A DNA stretch of 64,000 nucleotides from Xestospongia muta (GCA_963693285.1 OY848920.1:1873135-1937134); one strand, 5' to 3'; positions 31,660 to 45,203 are shown, counted from the first letter of the stretch. Notes: generated by a model from the letters alone, not told the origin. Program-made: numbers and translations.

Positions 31660-32670
31660 TTAAGCTTTAGGACTATTCTTAGATTGTTTATAAATCATGA
31701 CAGCAATTACAATAGTGATGATAAATGTTGTGAATATTGTTGGAATAGAAAAGACTGCAAATGCCTATAAAATAAAATTTAAAAATTAATAATTTTATTA
31801 TATAATAAACACAGAACCCTTCATGAGAGATGATGTATAAAAGAAAGCTGAAATAAATTAAATTCTTAATTACAATTGCATAATTATAATGGTTCAAATA
31901 TTTGTGGGTGCTTCTAATAGCCTTTACATAAAGTACAAAAACATTGAATGAACTTAGGATATTTCTGAAATGTATTATATTGAGCTCTAATTGTCATCAA
32001 GTCTTCATTGTTTAGTCACATATTACTATACATAGAAAGACATATATTATTTGTACATAACTTACAACTGATGCTGTTATTTTCCTTGGTATCTCAGGAG
32101 AAGTGCAAGTGACATAATCAATATTATTAACGTTCTGCCTGTAGAAAGAAAATGCTAGTTGTATAGAAACTCTTTATTAACTAACTTACCAGGATTTGAT
32201 AGTTTCACATGAAACTCCCCATCCTGAGCTGAGGATGATCATACCTGCTATAGCAAATATAATAGATATTACTAAAACGATAATCTCCAATATCAAAATC
32301 CTCTTATTTCTACAAGGCAGAAACAATTTTAACAATAATATCAGCACAACTCTATGACTTAATCTATAATTTTTAAATCTGGAAATTACTTATTTTCTTG
32401 ACGGAGAAACTTCAAAATAGTTGCTTTAATCAACACCAAGAGACCTGAAGCTGCCAACACCTCACAAATAATAGCTGTGATACACAAGACATTATTTGGA
32501 GAATTATTGTCTTTCAAATATAAAGGGCAAAATCTTGAACCGGTGTCTGTTTTCGTATTTATAGAAAAATATACACTGCCAAATAGCCAAGCTGCAATCA
32601 CAAGAAAAACAATAGTCAAAACGTTAGTTGCTATAGTAATTGCTTGCAATATCCCAGTAGTGTTAGCCAT
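31660..32670 (-). CDS. small four-TM (tetraspan-type) membrane protein, copy B
   Basis: Exons 32390-32670, 32190-32309, 32066-32138 and 31660-31764 join in phase to 192 aa and have the same four coding lengths as copy A. It starts MANTTGILQ at ATG 32670. Membrane segments are TM1 (TNVLTIVFLVIAAWLFG), TM2 (ITAIICEVLAASGLLVLI), TM3 (LILEIIVLVISIIFAIAG) and TM4 (AVFSIPTIFTTFIITIVIA). The second external loop has GWGVSC and VTC, the first has a single Cys. The C-terminus is short and basic with the ending PKA shared with copy A. All introns are compact. Family and function are not recognised; junction, adhesion or trafficking tetraspans are possible. Confidence 0.88.
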
Positions 32671-32730
32671 CTCGTTTATAAACACTTAAAATGACAAGTT
32701 ACAACTGACCTCAGTCATATAGTTGAGCAC

Positions 32731-33362
32731 TAGCCTTATATATAATAGCGCTTGCTCGTTGTTTGATGTCCTAAAGCAAAACTCCGTAGGAATTGGAACG
32801 GGAAGGTAAAGGTTAAGATAAATGTCGTCACATGGTAATTATTAGTTGACTGTTGTCATAGTTTGTCACAGTTAATCATGTGTAATTAACTCTAATTAAA
32901 ATAACAGGAAGTGATGAACAATTAATTAAAGTATATAATTACATAGCCTTGTATATAATAGCGCTTACTCGTTGTTTGATGTCCTAAAGCAAAACTCCGT
33001 AGGATTGGAACAGGAAGGTAAAGGTTAAGATAAATGTCGTCACGTGGTAATAATTAGTTGACTGTTGTCATAGTTTGTCACAGTTAATCACGTGTAATTA
33101 ACTCTAATTAAAATAACAGGAAGTGATGAACAATTAATTAAAGTATATAATTACATAGCCTTGTATATAATAGCGCTTACTCGTTGTTTGATGTCCTAAA
33201 GCAAAACTCCGTAGGATTTGGAACAGGAAGGTAAAGGTTAAGATAAATGTCGTCACGTGGTAATAATTAGTTGACTGTTGTCATAGTTTGTCACAGTTAA
33301 TCATGTGTAATTAACCCTAATTAAAATAACAGGAAGTGATGAACAATTAATTAAAGTACATG
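32731..33362. repeat. three tandem promoter-containing repeats (about 212 bp)
   Basis: Units begin tagcct at 32731, 32944 and 33156. Each contains ttatata-type TATA sequence, gcgctt.ctcgttgtttgatg, taaaggttaagataaatg and ataacaggaagtgatgaaca. The first unit is the natural upstream region of four-TM gene B, so its core promoter is present three times. The units differ at only a few positions, suggesting recent amplification. Confidence 0.9.
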
Positions 33363-35020
33363 AGTGCAATAGATGGTATGTTTATTGTTGGGTTTATAGT
33401 TCTTTTATTCAGTGAAGCTAAACTGATCATCATCTTAATTGTTTGTGCCACACAGACACATTCAATATTCAATTACGGTTATACATAATGTATAATATCA
33501 TAGTCTTAGAGTAGTAAATATTAATTGTACTCTAAAAATTATTATAGTTCTGTCTTTTTGACAAAAAAGTGTCAAAGTCTTAATTTCAAACAAGAGATTA
33601 AATAGAGAAAGAACAACCTACTGACCAACTTTCACTGTGATATCCCTCTAACAATATGATCAGATACATTTAATTTTACTTGGGGGAGTTATTGATATCA
33701 TCAAGTCAACAAAAGATATTAGTAAAATAAGAACAATGTAAAAATTGGCTATCGTATCTGCACTCATACAATAAGTAAATATACCTTTGAAATACAATGT
33801 AGAAAATGGTCATAAGGAACTGCACAATAATATTAAGCATTTATATACATTTAATGCATCAAACATTTGCGTAGTTTCCAGACTCTCTTTCAAATACACC
33901 ACAGTGTAAAATATAAGAGATATAAGGCTTGGTTTATTTTATTCACTTAATGTAACATGTGTGTAACTATATAGCATATACAATATATATATTATATATA
34001 TATTATATATGCTATATAGTTACAAAATGAGTAACACTACTATGATATAGTAAATAATTACTCAAGTTATGAAATAATTATATTAAAACAGTCCTAATGG
34101 TGTAAAACAGCCCTGTGACCTTGACCTGCATGTAAACAAACCCAACCCTTGTAAAACTGTTAACAGGTACTCAAGGTCAGAAGGTTTTAAAGCAGTGTTT
34201 TCATAGGGAAAGCAACATAGTTAACTGACTTCTCCTGTATTGTACCTAAGTATGACAGAAAATTATGTTATTTTGACAATAAGAGATGAAATTAATGTTA
34301 GTACAGCAGATGAGAATATTGTCTACCATGCAGTAATTTTTTAATCCATATGCGAAAGTGATAGTAACATTTGGCCAGACAGGACTCCATAGTAATCCAC
34401 CCACATAAAGAACAAATTAGTTGATAGAATAACATATCAGTGTGTAATTATATGTAGTACCATAGTTACTCTAGCTATAGCCATACATAATATAGCATAT
34501 ATTAGCATGTATTATTGTAGTTATGCTACTTGTAACTAGCAATACATCATATTGCATGTTAGTATTTACTTCTCTAATTCATGCATATTTGCATTAGTAC
34601 TATATAATTATACTAAGTATTTATATAGATAACATAACTATACATTAATGTACCGTATTGATAGGGTGACTACAAGACCACATACTAATGTACTCTATTA
34701 TGCTATTATGTCACTTCCTTTCTGTCCTTGTTGAATATCAGCTGGTAAGGTTACCGTGACAACAAAGAGTTGAGACAGCAACATGGAATCTCTATAGGAC
34801 TAGCGTAAATGCTAATGTACTATATATGTGATGTATTGCTACAGTTACTAAAAAACTGTAGTACTAGACATACTAATGTACTATATTAGGTATAGCTATG
34901 GTTACTACTGTTCTACATGTTCACATGATATATATATTATGATAAGATAACTACTGGAGTACATATTATTGTAAACAATTTTACTTTCAAAGACATTGCA
35001 GTGAAATTCATGGCCAGTGC

Positions 35021-35028
35021 ATTATATA

Positions 35029-35069
<41 letters not shown>
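35021..35069. repeat. (TA)n microsatellite
   Basis: Uninterrupted TA run of about 45 bp. Confidence 0.9.
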
Positions 35070-35072
<3 letters not shown>

Positions 35073-35249
35073 TTATATTGATATCCAAATAAAATTTTCT
35101 TAAAAATTCATTAAATAACAATAACAATAAAGTTTACATTTAATACGTCACTCATACATTTAAATAATTCATGCACAGTATAAGTTTGTTCATTCAGGTA
35201 TTACCTATGGCCACTGGTAATTGGTAATTCAAGTTCTGTTTTATTAAGT

Positions 35250-35395
35250 GTTAAGTGTATTTGTAGATTGAGTAAAACTTATTACAACAATTGCAATAGT
35301 GATGATAAATCTTGTGGCTATTGCTGGAATAGTTTAGTATGCTGAATACGTGTAGGTAACCCTAATTACAATAACAGGAAAATATGAACAATGAG
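35250..35395 (-). pseudogene. relic of a four-TM family gene (last exon plus promoter fragment)
   Basis: 35265-35335 aligns with exon 4 of the four-TM genes (caattgcaatagtgatgataaat, then gctggaatag), with changes that destroy the frame. Directly after it, 35345-35395 aligns with the family's upstream repeat (gtaaccctaattacaataacagg). The middle of the gene is missing, as expected after a deletion between array members. Confidence 0.65.
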
Positions 35396-36425
35396 TTCTT
35401 TATGTGGGTGACATATGCATTCATTATTTTTCTTAATTCTGTGAGGCTAAACTAATAATCACATTAATTGTTTGTGCAGCAGAGACATATTGAATATTCA
35501 GTTAGTCGGATCTTACATGTCTGTCACCTGATCAATTGAGTCATGACAAACTGTACATTCCGGGCTCTACAACTGTCTATTTTACAGACCTATTTGTTGA
35601 TGTCCTTGTCTGTCTTCGTATAAATCTTCAACCATTTATCTGACTATCTGTCAATTCTGAATTCTTTTGGCAGTCATATTTGTCAGCTGTTTTTTTAATT
35701 TTATCTGTCTAAACAAACCAATTTGTTTAATTGGTTGCTATAGCAGTTTCATGAAACAAATAATAGAATTTTACCTTCCTATATATGTTTCTGTATTAGT
35801 TTGTTTTAGCAGGTACTTGTGACTTCTAAATATAGGTATAATGGGGGAAAGTCCTTATAGTATATTTGAGTTAGTCTGAGTAGTGTAATTGTATGTAGTG
35901 CCATAGTTACTCTAGCTATAGCCATACATAATATAGCATAAATTAGCATGTATTATTGTAGTTATGCCACTTCTAACTAGCAATGCATCATATTTCATAT
36001 TAGTATGTAATTTCCAGTACTTGATTATTAATATTTTACATTAGTACAATATAATTATATTAAATATTTCTATACAGATAACCTATCTATACATAAATGT
36101 ACTGTATTGATAGGATAACTACAATACCACATATTAATGTCTTTATTATGTTTATATTGCCAGCATAAATGCTAAGGTACTATATTAGGTATTACTACTG
36201 TAGATACAGTACATATACTATATATATATTATGATAGCATAGCTACGGAAGGACATAATAACATTACATTAGGCATTGCACTAAAATGTATGCTCCTTAG
36301 TGTATTGGAGAAGAGGTGACCATTGCATCAAAAAGTATCACATTTATAATTATACTGTTTGTAATGAAATTAAACTGAATTAAATGACAAACAATTGATC
36401 AAAATTTTAAAAGTTAAAACAAATA

Positions 36426-39400
36426 TTACTTTTCAAGAAACCTGTATTTAATAAACTCATAACTTTCACTCTCTTTGCTTCGTTGCTTAGATAATGTCGG
36501 TTTTTGTATGTTGTGAATTACTTTGATGTCATCATCTTTTAGCGAAGTATTTTCAAAGTGTAGTTCTGTTAATGATGTTGATGATTGTATTAATTTAGCT
36601 ATTGAATTCGTACTGGCTGATGTGATATGAGGATTGTTACTGATGTCTAGTGTAGTCAGTGTTTGGTTTTTTGTGAGTCCTTCACAAATATATTGAATCC
36701 CCTTGTCAGTGATGTTACATTTAGACAAATACAATATCTTCAGTACTTTATTGGTACAAAAGAAATGAGACAAGTGTATTGTATCCTCCTCTGTGACAGT
36801 AATGTCATATAACCATAACATTTCAAGCGAAAAATTGTTGGAGAGAGCATCAAATAATTGTTTTATATTAGCAAGGGGACAGCAGTGAAGTTGTAGCCAC
36901 TTTAAGTTTGTGCTAGTTGTAAAAAAATCGGAAAATACTAATAAACAATTGTTGTCCAGTTTAGTGTGCCATATACGAAGTCCTCTGACTGCACATTTGT
37001 TGAGATTTTTGATAATTATGAAAGCGCTTTCTGTGTTTGATGTATAAAGATCAATATTCCATTCCTTTCCTGGTTGTTTTTCTTTCGTTAATCTACTTAT
37101 GACGTTTTCACATTGTCTAGTATTTGGTAACTCTAGACGAACATACTGAATATCATCACTCCACTCAATATTTCCAACATCCCCTGTTTTAAAAAAATAA
37201 AATGCACTGGACTATTTTAGAAAATTGAATGAGGCATCACGCAATCTTTAAACGTAAAGCACACTAACCTTTGTCACCTGATGTTTCACAATTTAACTCA
37301 TTGTCAAAATCTAATTCCTTCACGGGTTCATCAACATTTTGACACTCTTAATAAAAAGGATAATACTACATTGTATTAATGCAACTATACCTTGTGTCAT
37401 AGGTGATGTAGCCATGGGCAATTCATCTTGGATAATGTCTATTTTGCTGTTGTCCTCCATGTCTTGATCAGTTAATGGCTTTGATATAAATGTCAATTCT
37501 ACAATGTCAAATGACAAATCATAATGTATTTTAATACCTAGATACCTTTGAATTTCTTCTTTAAATCTGTAATCTCTTTGTCACGCTCTTGTAATTGTAA
37601 ATTCAATGATTTTACTATTTCTTTTAGTGTCTGGATTTCTCTTAGCCTGTCTACTGACACTGACAGTAAAACATCTTCATTTGCTATAGAAAATAATTAC
37701 ATCATATTAATCCTCATAATACTGAGTGCTCAAACATATCTACATCTTATCAGTAAATAAGAAACAATTTTAAAATATAAAGCAAATATATGGATGACTA
37801 ATGTCAGTCTTTTGAAAGAATGAAAAAACAAGATAGTATAGATGGCAAACATATTATATTAGATATTGAAGTGAATTCTTGATCTCACTTTATTTTTGAA
37901 ATTGGTAACATCTTTTGAATGTTTTATTTATTATTTATATTTTATACAATGGATAATTCCTTACATAGACATCGCTACCATATGTCTGATAATTTACCTT
38001 GTTTTCTTTTTAAAATGTCTCTTAAATCTTCAAGATCTGTCATACTTTCTTTCATTAGTCTTATTTCTGTAGGGAAAAATATGAGTTGTACAATCATAAT
38101 AATATGAAGAACCAAATTAAGATATTTATTAAATTCAACAAGAGAAGCTTTAAAAGATTGGATATCAACGTTTTCCAACAATCTAACAACACTATCAACA
38201 AAAGTCTCATACCTTCATTTTGTTTGACAATCGACTTTATTTCCATAGTTTTCTTTTTACTGATGGTTTGCTGTAATTCTAGTTGATTTCTCAACTCTGT
38301 ATTCTCGTCAGCTAGAGCTACAATATTCTATATGATATATGCAATAATAATTGTGTTACAAATGTAATCATTGCTATTTCTGTACCTCGTCTCTTTTATC
38401 TTTATCATAAATGACACAATAACTGATCCTGAGTCGGATTAATCCCTTCCTCTTTACAAATTCGAGAGTCTCCTGAGCTTTGGCAATAAGTGGACCAAGT
38501 AGACTATATGGGAAGGAACAGGTCACAATGATGGAGTTGCCTTCATTTACAATGATCACTTTAACTCTTTTCTTTAATCTTTCAAATGCAACCGACAATA
38601 GATTCTTAATGTCAGCCAGTGAGGTCTGATCTGGATCCCATTCCAGAACAAATTTAGCTGTCTCACATTTTAAGGGGGAACTTTTTGACACTTCAAGACA
38701 CTCATCTAGGCAAAGACGAATGGTCACTGTGTGACAGAACTCATCAATAGCATCTTTATAATCCCTAATGTATGTCTCAGCCTCTATAACATTGAATCGG
38801 TCTGCAATAGCCTCTAAAACACAGACATCAATCAATGTACATTTGCCTTTGACTATATCTAGTACATCATCGATACTATTATTGACTGAACCTTCTAACA
38901 GATGAGTAAGGTCAGGGTAGCAATCTCGAAGAAAACCGCTTAAATCGTCTACAGTGACAGAGGCCTGTTTGATAGCATTTCGAATTTTGTTGAATGTCGT
39001 TCCAAATTTTAGTCTCATTGTATGAAATGTGGGGATCATGTTCCTAGGGACAAATATCCCATCTATAGTACAAAGAAATACTTCATATGATTATAATATA
39101 ACAGCTACCTTGACTTGATATGTCGCCTTCATTAGATGGACTGATCTCAGGTGCTACAGTTAGAAATTATAATTTTATTATTTAAACAGATTTACTCACT
39201 AATTAGATGCTTAGGTTTAGCTGAGTCATCATTTTCTAACATCTTATCTAAATTTTTCACTTTTTATGTTATTATCAAAACTTATTTCGTCACTCACCAT
39301 ACTCTTTCATAATACTATCACCTAACTTGATGTTATCTGTGAACCGTTGCAGAACACTAGCAAACACCTTCAAGTTTTGATAGTTTGTATGTACTGCATA

Positions 39401-41116
39401 ACGTACAGCTTTCAATAGCACCATCACTGATTGATTACAAGTTTCCATGCTAACCACTTCAGCCTCTGAAATTATTTTCTCACCATAAAGAAACTGAGCT
39501 ATTTGAATAGGACATTGAAGAGATTGTGAAAGAGTGCCATAATGGCAACGTAAAATGTCACTAGCACGATCTTCGTGACTCATCTGATTATCGTAACTTG
39601 TCATTACCTCATAAGCAGTAGCCATTAGAATATGGTCATCTGGGAATTTCTTATCTAAAAAAGTAGATTGTAGTCTTGTAAACATTTGCTGATGTTAATA
39701 TAAAAATCTTCAATTGAATAGAGAACAAGACAGCTCATAAATGAGTAGTTGTTTTCCTACAGAATACTACTAACTATGAAATGTTCAAAATATTTACAAT
39801 TTTGAAAATCTTCCTTCAGATTTACAAACATTGGATGACAAACATTTTCAGTTATATCTCTGTTAAGTAAATCTGCTTACCATATTCATGTATTACTCTC
39901 TCTGACAAAATTTTCATCTCCTCAAACTTGGACAGTTGGATAGCTAACAATTTTAGTGTTTTCTGATTGGAAGATACTGCTGAATGTATAGCCATTAACA
40001 AACTTGTTTTCTTTTCATCTAATGTTTTTTCTAATGTCTCTATTTCATCAAGTGTTCTTTCACTGATACATCGTTCACTGAACAATAGCTGAGCTACTTT
40101 TACTGGATCAATTAGACAGTGTTGTAGAGTAGCATAATACCTCTGGAGAGCTTCATTTTTCACTGAAATAAAGTAATTACCAACAAGTCTTAAAATTGAA
40201 CAAAATATACAATAATATATATATTATAATAAAATAAGGTTTTTAAGTGTATTGAACAAATATCAAGACACTAAAACACATTCCCTCATTACTGTGGGGG
40301 GAGTAGCTGAATGCACTTCAAAATCTATGGTTCATATGAATTATGATGATTCTGCAGGAAAGAGAGGGTTTAGATCCATTTAATTGAAGCTATGAGTTTT
40401 TAATAGTTTTAATTCAGTTAATAATTCTAGTTCAGTCCCTTATCACACCTACTTGAAGTCATTGTATAAAATACTGGATCGTCACTTTTGTCATAGTTTG
40501 TAATCAAAAGTACTCCATTTATTTTATTATAAGTTATCTTAACATTCTTAATACAAATTACTGCAATGAAAATGAGTGTCAATGGATATCTGAAACTATT
40601 TATGTGTATGTATATTCATAGTGATCACAATGGAGTGTATTAACGAAATTCATGAATCATAGTATACAAATATATATATAGTAATTCATCCTCATCATAC
40701 TATCTACTCATACCTTTTTGTCTGGTTTTGTCGGCTGATTCATTTTCTCCTATTTTACTAAGTCCAGCAGCTAATGTCTCCCAAAGGGGTCCACCTCTCT
40801 CATCAACTTTGTCCACTCTTTGTAACCATAGACACAAACACTCCATGAGACATCTAGATAGGTTTCCTCTATGCTCTGATTCAATAGAATCTAATGTGCT
40901 CTTTAATAGACCAAGTTTAAGCCCCAGTGTTAGCCAATTTCGTTCCATGAAATGACTTGTTTTCAATAGTTCCAATACTTCATCAAGATGGGTAATATCT
41001 AAAATGTAGACAAGATATATACTGACCTCTTTGATCTTAGCTTTATCTAGTGTCTTTCAGTATAACTAACCTAGTTGATGTTCTGTTAAAAGAGACACTT
41101 CTTTTGCTGTCATCAT
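36426..41116 (-). CDS. DEATH / helical-domain / coiled-coil / LRR protein (NLR-like, no NACHT)
   Basis: Thirteen exons join in phase to 1001 aa: 41071-41116, 40714-40998, 39881-40162, 39298-39654, 39200-39247, 39109-39153, 38386-39062, 38213-38327, 37998-38066, 37546-37683, 37391-37498, 37269-37346, 36426-37183. In order: a DEATH domain (16-110; LDEVLELLKT, NWLTLGLKLGL, GGPLWETLAAGLSK); two related helical units (111-323) with PVKVAQLLFSERCIS and PIQIAQFLYGEKIIS, probably CARD-like; a 220-aa domain with KCTLIDVCVLEAI and CETAKFVLEWD that I cannot name; coiled coil (581-687); and ribonuclease-inhibitor-type LRRs (750-1001; LKILYLSKCNITDKG, LTTLDISNNPHIT). No NACHT or Walker motif is seen. It is probably a cytosolic signalling or sensing protein (inference). 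Confidence 0.88.
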
Positions 41117-41920
41117 TTTAGTAGTTCACCAAAAATTATCAAATTTTCAATGTGATAACAAAGTTTTAGGTGAAGAGATGATAAATAACAACACAACACT
41201 CTTTTATTTTCACAATGATACTAATACTAAAACTAAATGTTTATCAAACATGAATTGAAACTGTACAATGTTATTGTAAACTCAGTATGTGACAATATAT
41301 AAGGTTTCAAATAAATATCATCGAATCAATTGAGAACTTCCCTGCATCTGTATATCAAGATGTCACTAACTCACATTATCCATTATATCTTTCTTCCATA
41401 TTATAATACTGTAATCAATATATATACGTATATATATATATTACTTGATTTCTCACTGAAAAGACGTTAAGGTTTGAGAAAAATACATCTCCTTTTTCAG
41501 TTTATAAGTCAATGTAATTGATGACTTAATACTCTAGCCTGGTTTGAAATTGTCTTTATCAATTATTATAAAAAATACAGATTTATAGCAGAACTACAAT
41601 ACATAACGATTACTAGTTTCTACATATATATTGTGTATTATACTATTCGGTCCATAAGTTCACACCAAACATCCAATCTGTAGAAAGAAAAGGCAGTTTG
41701 TAAAAGTTGCAATATAAGCGTATATCTGTAAGGTTGATTACTTAATCACGTATGGTTATACAAATTGACTACCTTGTATTAAACAACAGATGTATGCATA
41801 TCATTAATGCAGACATTGCTTAAATACAGTGAGTTTAGACATGTATATATGTATTTAATATAATGTATACAAAAACTGAAAAAATAAAGGTAAAAAATAA
41901 ATAAAGAACTTACCCTATTA
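41117..41920. other. intergenic, no gene seen
   Basis: AT-rich spacer between two minus-strand paralogs. It holds the promoter of the 1001-aa gene's side and the 3' region of the 730-aa gene; a gggtaagttc donor-like site just after the latter's stop suggests a 3'-UTR intron. Confidence 0.4.
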
Positions 41921-44908
41921 CTACAAAGTGTTGAAATAGACTTTGTCTTTAATAAGCTCAAAATTATCAAGCTTTTCACAGCTCTCTTGATCTTGCTGCG
42001 ATAACATCAGCTTTTGAATAGTATTGTTGCTTTGAAGTGCGATACAAATATTCTTTATACCATCAGGATTCAGAGATGTATTGTGGAGTAATAGCTCTTG
42101 TAATGACGTTGTTGCATTAATCAGTTCAATCATATACTCGGCACTGACTAAAGTAATTTGAGGGTTATCACTAAGATCAAGCTTAGTTAGTGATTGATTT
42201 CTAAGTAGGGCCCTATAGAAATTTCGAACGTGGTCATCAGTTACATTACAATTGGAGAGCTCTAGTGCTTTTAATGTGGTATTAATACCTAACATTGCCG
42301 ACAAATGATTTACATCTTCATGTGTGATAGTCGCGTCGTGTAACCACAATGTTTCCAATGATGTGTTAGTGAAAAGAGCATCAATGACTTGTTTGATACC
42401 ACCAGATAGCGAAGAAGTGAAACGTAGTGTTTTCATTGTATTATTAGTAGCAAGGCTGTCTGATAATTTTGACATACAATTTTCATCTAAAGAGGTTGTC
42501 ACAAAATCAAGTCTCACAACAGAGAGCAGGTTAAGATCATTTAAAATGATGTAAGCACTTTCAGGAGATGATGAATGAAGATAAATACTCCACTCTTTAT
42601 CTGTTTGCTGTTCATTTAATTGATCCACGACTTCTTTGCATTGCTTAATAGATGGTGCGGTTAGCTCGACAACTGTATCCCTCCATTGAACATTTCCAGC
42701 ATCTTGTAAAATAAAATAGAATTTATTCACAATTATATTTATATGGAAGAGACCAAAAGACATTCACATAGTATACAAATGATATTCTGACAAGATACTT
42801 TGTGGCTAATCATTACCTTGACTTTCCTCTTGGCCAGATACAAGTAGCGAAGGATCCTCAAGCCCCCGGCCAGATGAGATTTCTTCTCTAGCCTCTGGTT
42901 TCAAAGCTAGATCTAAAAACGATACGAATTACAATATACTTATTATAATAATTTACTCTTTAAGCTTTGCTGTAATTCTTCAATCTCTTTTTCTTTTTCT
43001 CGTAGTTGTAAACTCATTGATGTAATTACCTCCTGAAGTGTCTCTATCTCTCTTTGCTTGTCAGCAGATTCCACCCGCAAATTTTCTTCAAGAGCTAACA
43101 AAGCATCATAAAACAATTCACACGACACAATGTATTAGATTAAAGCATATAGTCATACCATTTTGTTCTTCAAGGGCTGACTCTAATTCTTTAATTTCGT
43201 AATCTTTCATTTGTATCATTTCTAAGGAAATAAATAGGATATCGTAATTTAAGCAGCACAGATAAAGAAAGGATAAGAAATAAAAAGGGATATTGAGCAA
43301 CTAAATATTTATACTAAAGATCACATGTACAATTATAATTCAATGTTAAAAAATATACAGTAGAGAAAAATTAGGTCCAACAACAACATTATCACATAGG
43401 GACATTTTCTATCAAGAGAGCTGAGACACACTAGCTATATGCTTTGATGTTGCAGCATTTGACAAAGGCACAAAACACAAGCAAAACATGGTAAAGAGAA
43501 GAATGCATATCCCCTCTAGTCTTTAGTTGTTATGTATACTATCGCATGAGTACTCCACTTCCATTTCAAATCCTTTTTTCCATGCATTTTTGTAATATAT
43601 ACTCAATACTTATTAGAAATGTCTATACATCAATGGAATAATTACCTTCATTTTGTTTACGAATGGAGTCAATTTGAATGCTCTTCTCTTTACTCTCAAT
43701 TTGTTCTTTTTCCAATTGACTCGTTAGCTCTTTTTTTTCTTCTTCTGCAATAATATTAGCCTCCTATACATGTACACCTTAGTAAACTATGTATACAAAG
43801 TATATGAAATACCTCCTCTATCTTAGGTTTGTCAAGAAGAGTATGGTAGCCAATCACAAGTTTAATTACTCCATTTTCTTTCAGTAGGTCAAGATTTTCG
43901 TCTGCTGTTGTTACTAAATTATCGATCAAGTATTGAGGAGCATAGCAGGTGACAGTGATCAAGTCGTTATCGTTATTAATAGCTCTAATCTGAATAGATT
44001 TGATTGTACTATCAAATGGTTTTAAGAGTGTATCAGTTATATCACTAACTGTGCATTCGTCAGCATCCCATTCCAAAACAAACTCGACAGTCTCACAAGT
44101 GAGTTGAGAACCCAATGTTGTTGTTTTAAAGCTTTCGTTTTGGCATTTGCTAAGTTTGGCCTTATCACAAAATTTATCAACTGTGGACTTGAAATTGGTG
44201 ATGTATGCTTCCGTCTCCTGTATGTTATATTTATCGACAATAGCTTCAATGCAATATACGTCAATAATGGTACATTTGTCTTCTACAAGATCCATAACAT
44301 CATTAAACGCTTCAGCACCTGCCAATCGAGGTTTAAGCTCTTGAAAATACCTCTGGAGGTATTTTTTTAGATCGTCGAGAGTAGGAATGCCAGCATCAAT
44401 AAGAGGTACAACATTATGAATTAGATCCTGAAAGGCCATGCTTATTTGATCAAAATCATTTTGACGAGGAGCCGTTTGAAGATTGATGTGAGAATGACCA
44501 ATTTCATCTACATTTATACAGTAAAATAATAAAGTTAAGTAAAAACTTACTTACAATACTCTTTGAGCAAGTCATTAGCTACTAATGCTGACTGCTCAGA
44601 TTTCAACAAGACACTTGCAAAAACGACTAACTGGTTAGGTTCTTTTGATACTGTAGTACATAGAGTTTCAAATGGACCATCACTAAGTACACCCCCTAAT
44701 CCATTCAGTTCAATTAACGTCTCCCTGGAGATTACTCTTTCTGTGCACAACAGTTGAACAATCCTTACAGATAGAGTAAGCTGAGAAAGCCTGTCAGAGT
44801 GTTTCTGTAAAGTCTGACAAGCTAAAGTAGATAAATCGCCTAAAATACACGATATAAAGTTGATAAAAGCTATTAAAATCGTATTTACTTACTCTCACTG
44901 TCTGCCAT
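41921..44908 (-). CDS. CARD-like / coiled-coil / LRR protein, paralog of the 1001-aa gene
   Basis: Eight exons join in phase to 730 aa: 44893-44908, 44555-44839, 43813-44507, 43646-43763, 43159-43221, 42957-43094, 42817-42912, 41921-42702. It lacks the N-terminal DEATH domain of its neighbour and starts with one helical, CARD-like unit (LSQLTLSVRIVQLLCTERVIS). The shared domain follows (101-332; KCTIIDVYCIEAIVDKYNI, TCETVEFVLEWDADECTVSD), then a strong coiled coil (333-438; EEEKKELTSQLEKEQIESKE), an acidic linker, and LRRs (471-730; LETLWLHDATITHEDVN, LKALELSNCNVTDDHV, LTKLDLSDNPQIT). No nucleotide-binding motif is seen. Order and exon phases match the neighbour, so one arose from the other by tandem duplication with domain loss or gain. 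Confidence 0.88.
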
Positions 44909-45203
44909 AATCGAGAGGGCCGTACTGACTCCAGTTAGGGTGGGGTCAAATAAAGCAATGAATATTGTACTGTTTATTAACTACAAAATTTAATATGCAA
45001 TGAATATTTTTATTATAATACATATACATTGTTGGGAATTCAATTTTTGCTTTTGCAACATTCAATCACGATCACTCTATAACATATGCATGACTAATTG
45101 AATAGTACTATAGCTATTATATATATATATATTGTAATGAAAGTAAGAACCATGACTAGAAGATCAATTGAGTCACATATATCAGATACGTAAATTGATG
45201 TTA

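Larger units (their letters stand above)
34440..36045. repeat. pair of dispersed direct repeats
   Basis: Segments 34440-34600 and 35884-36045 share gttactctagctatagccat, acataatatagcat and gcatgtattattgtagttat. The spacing is about 1.44 kb. No coding capacity or target duplication is seen. Confidence 0.8.
33363..36425. other. intergenic, repeat-rich, no gene seen
   Basis: This 3-kb stretch holds a palindrome at 33964-34025 (arms gtaactatatagcatat), MITE debris at 34378-34440, a TA microsatellite, a pair of direct repeats and one gene relic, listed separately. Nothing else codes convincingly on either strand. Confidence 0.55.

Noticed and set aside
36426..41116. A hidden NACHT domain in the LRR gene
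   Set aside because: No P-loop or Walker B pattern is visible in any exon, and exon phases leave no room for a missing large exon, though an unspliced alternative cannot be excluded.
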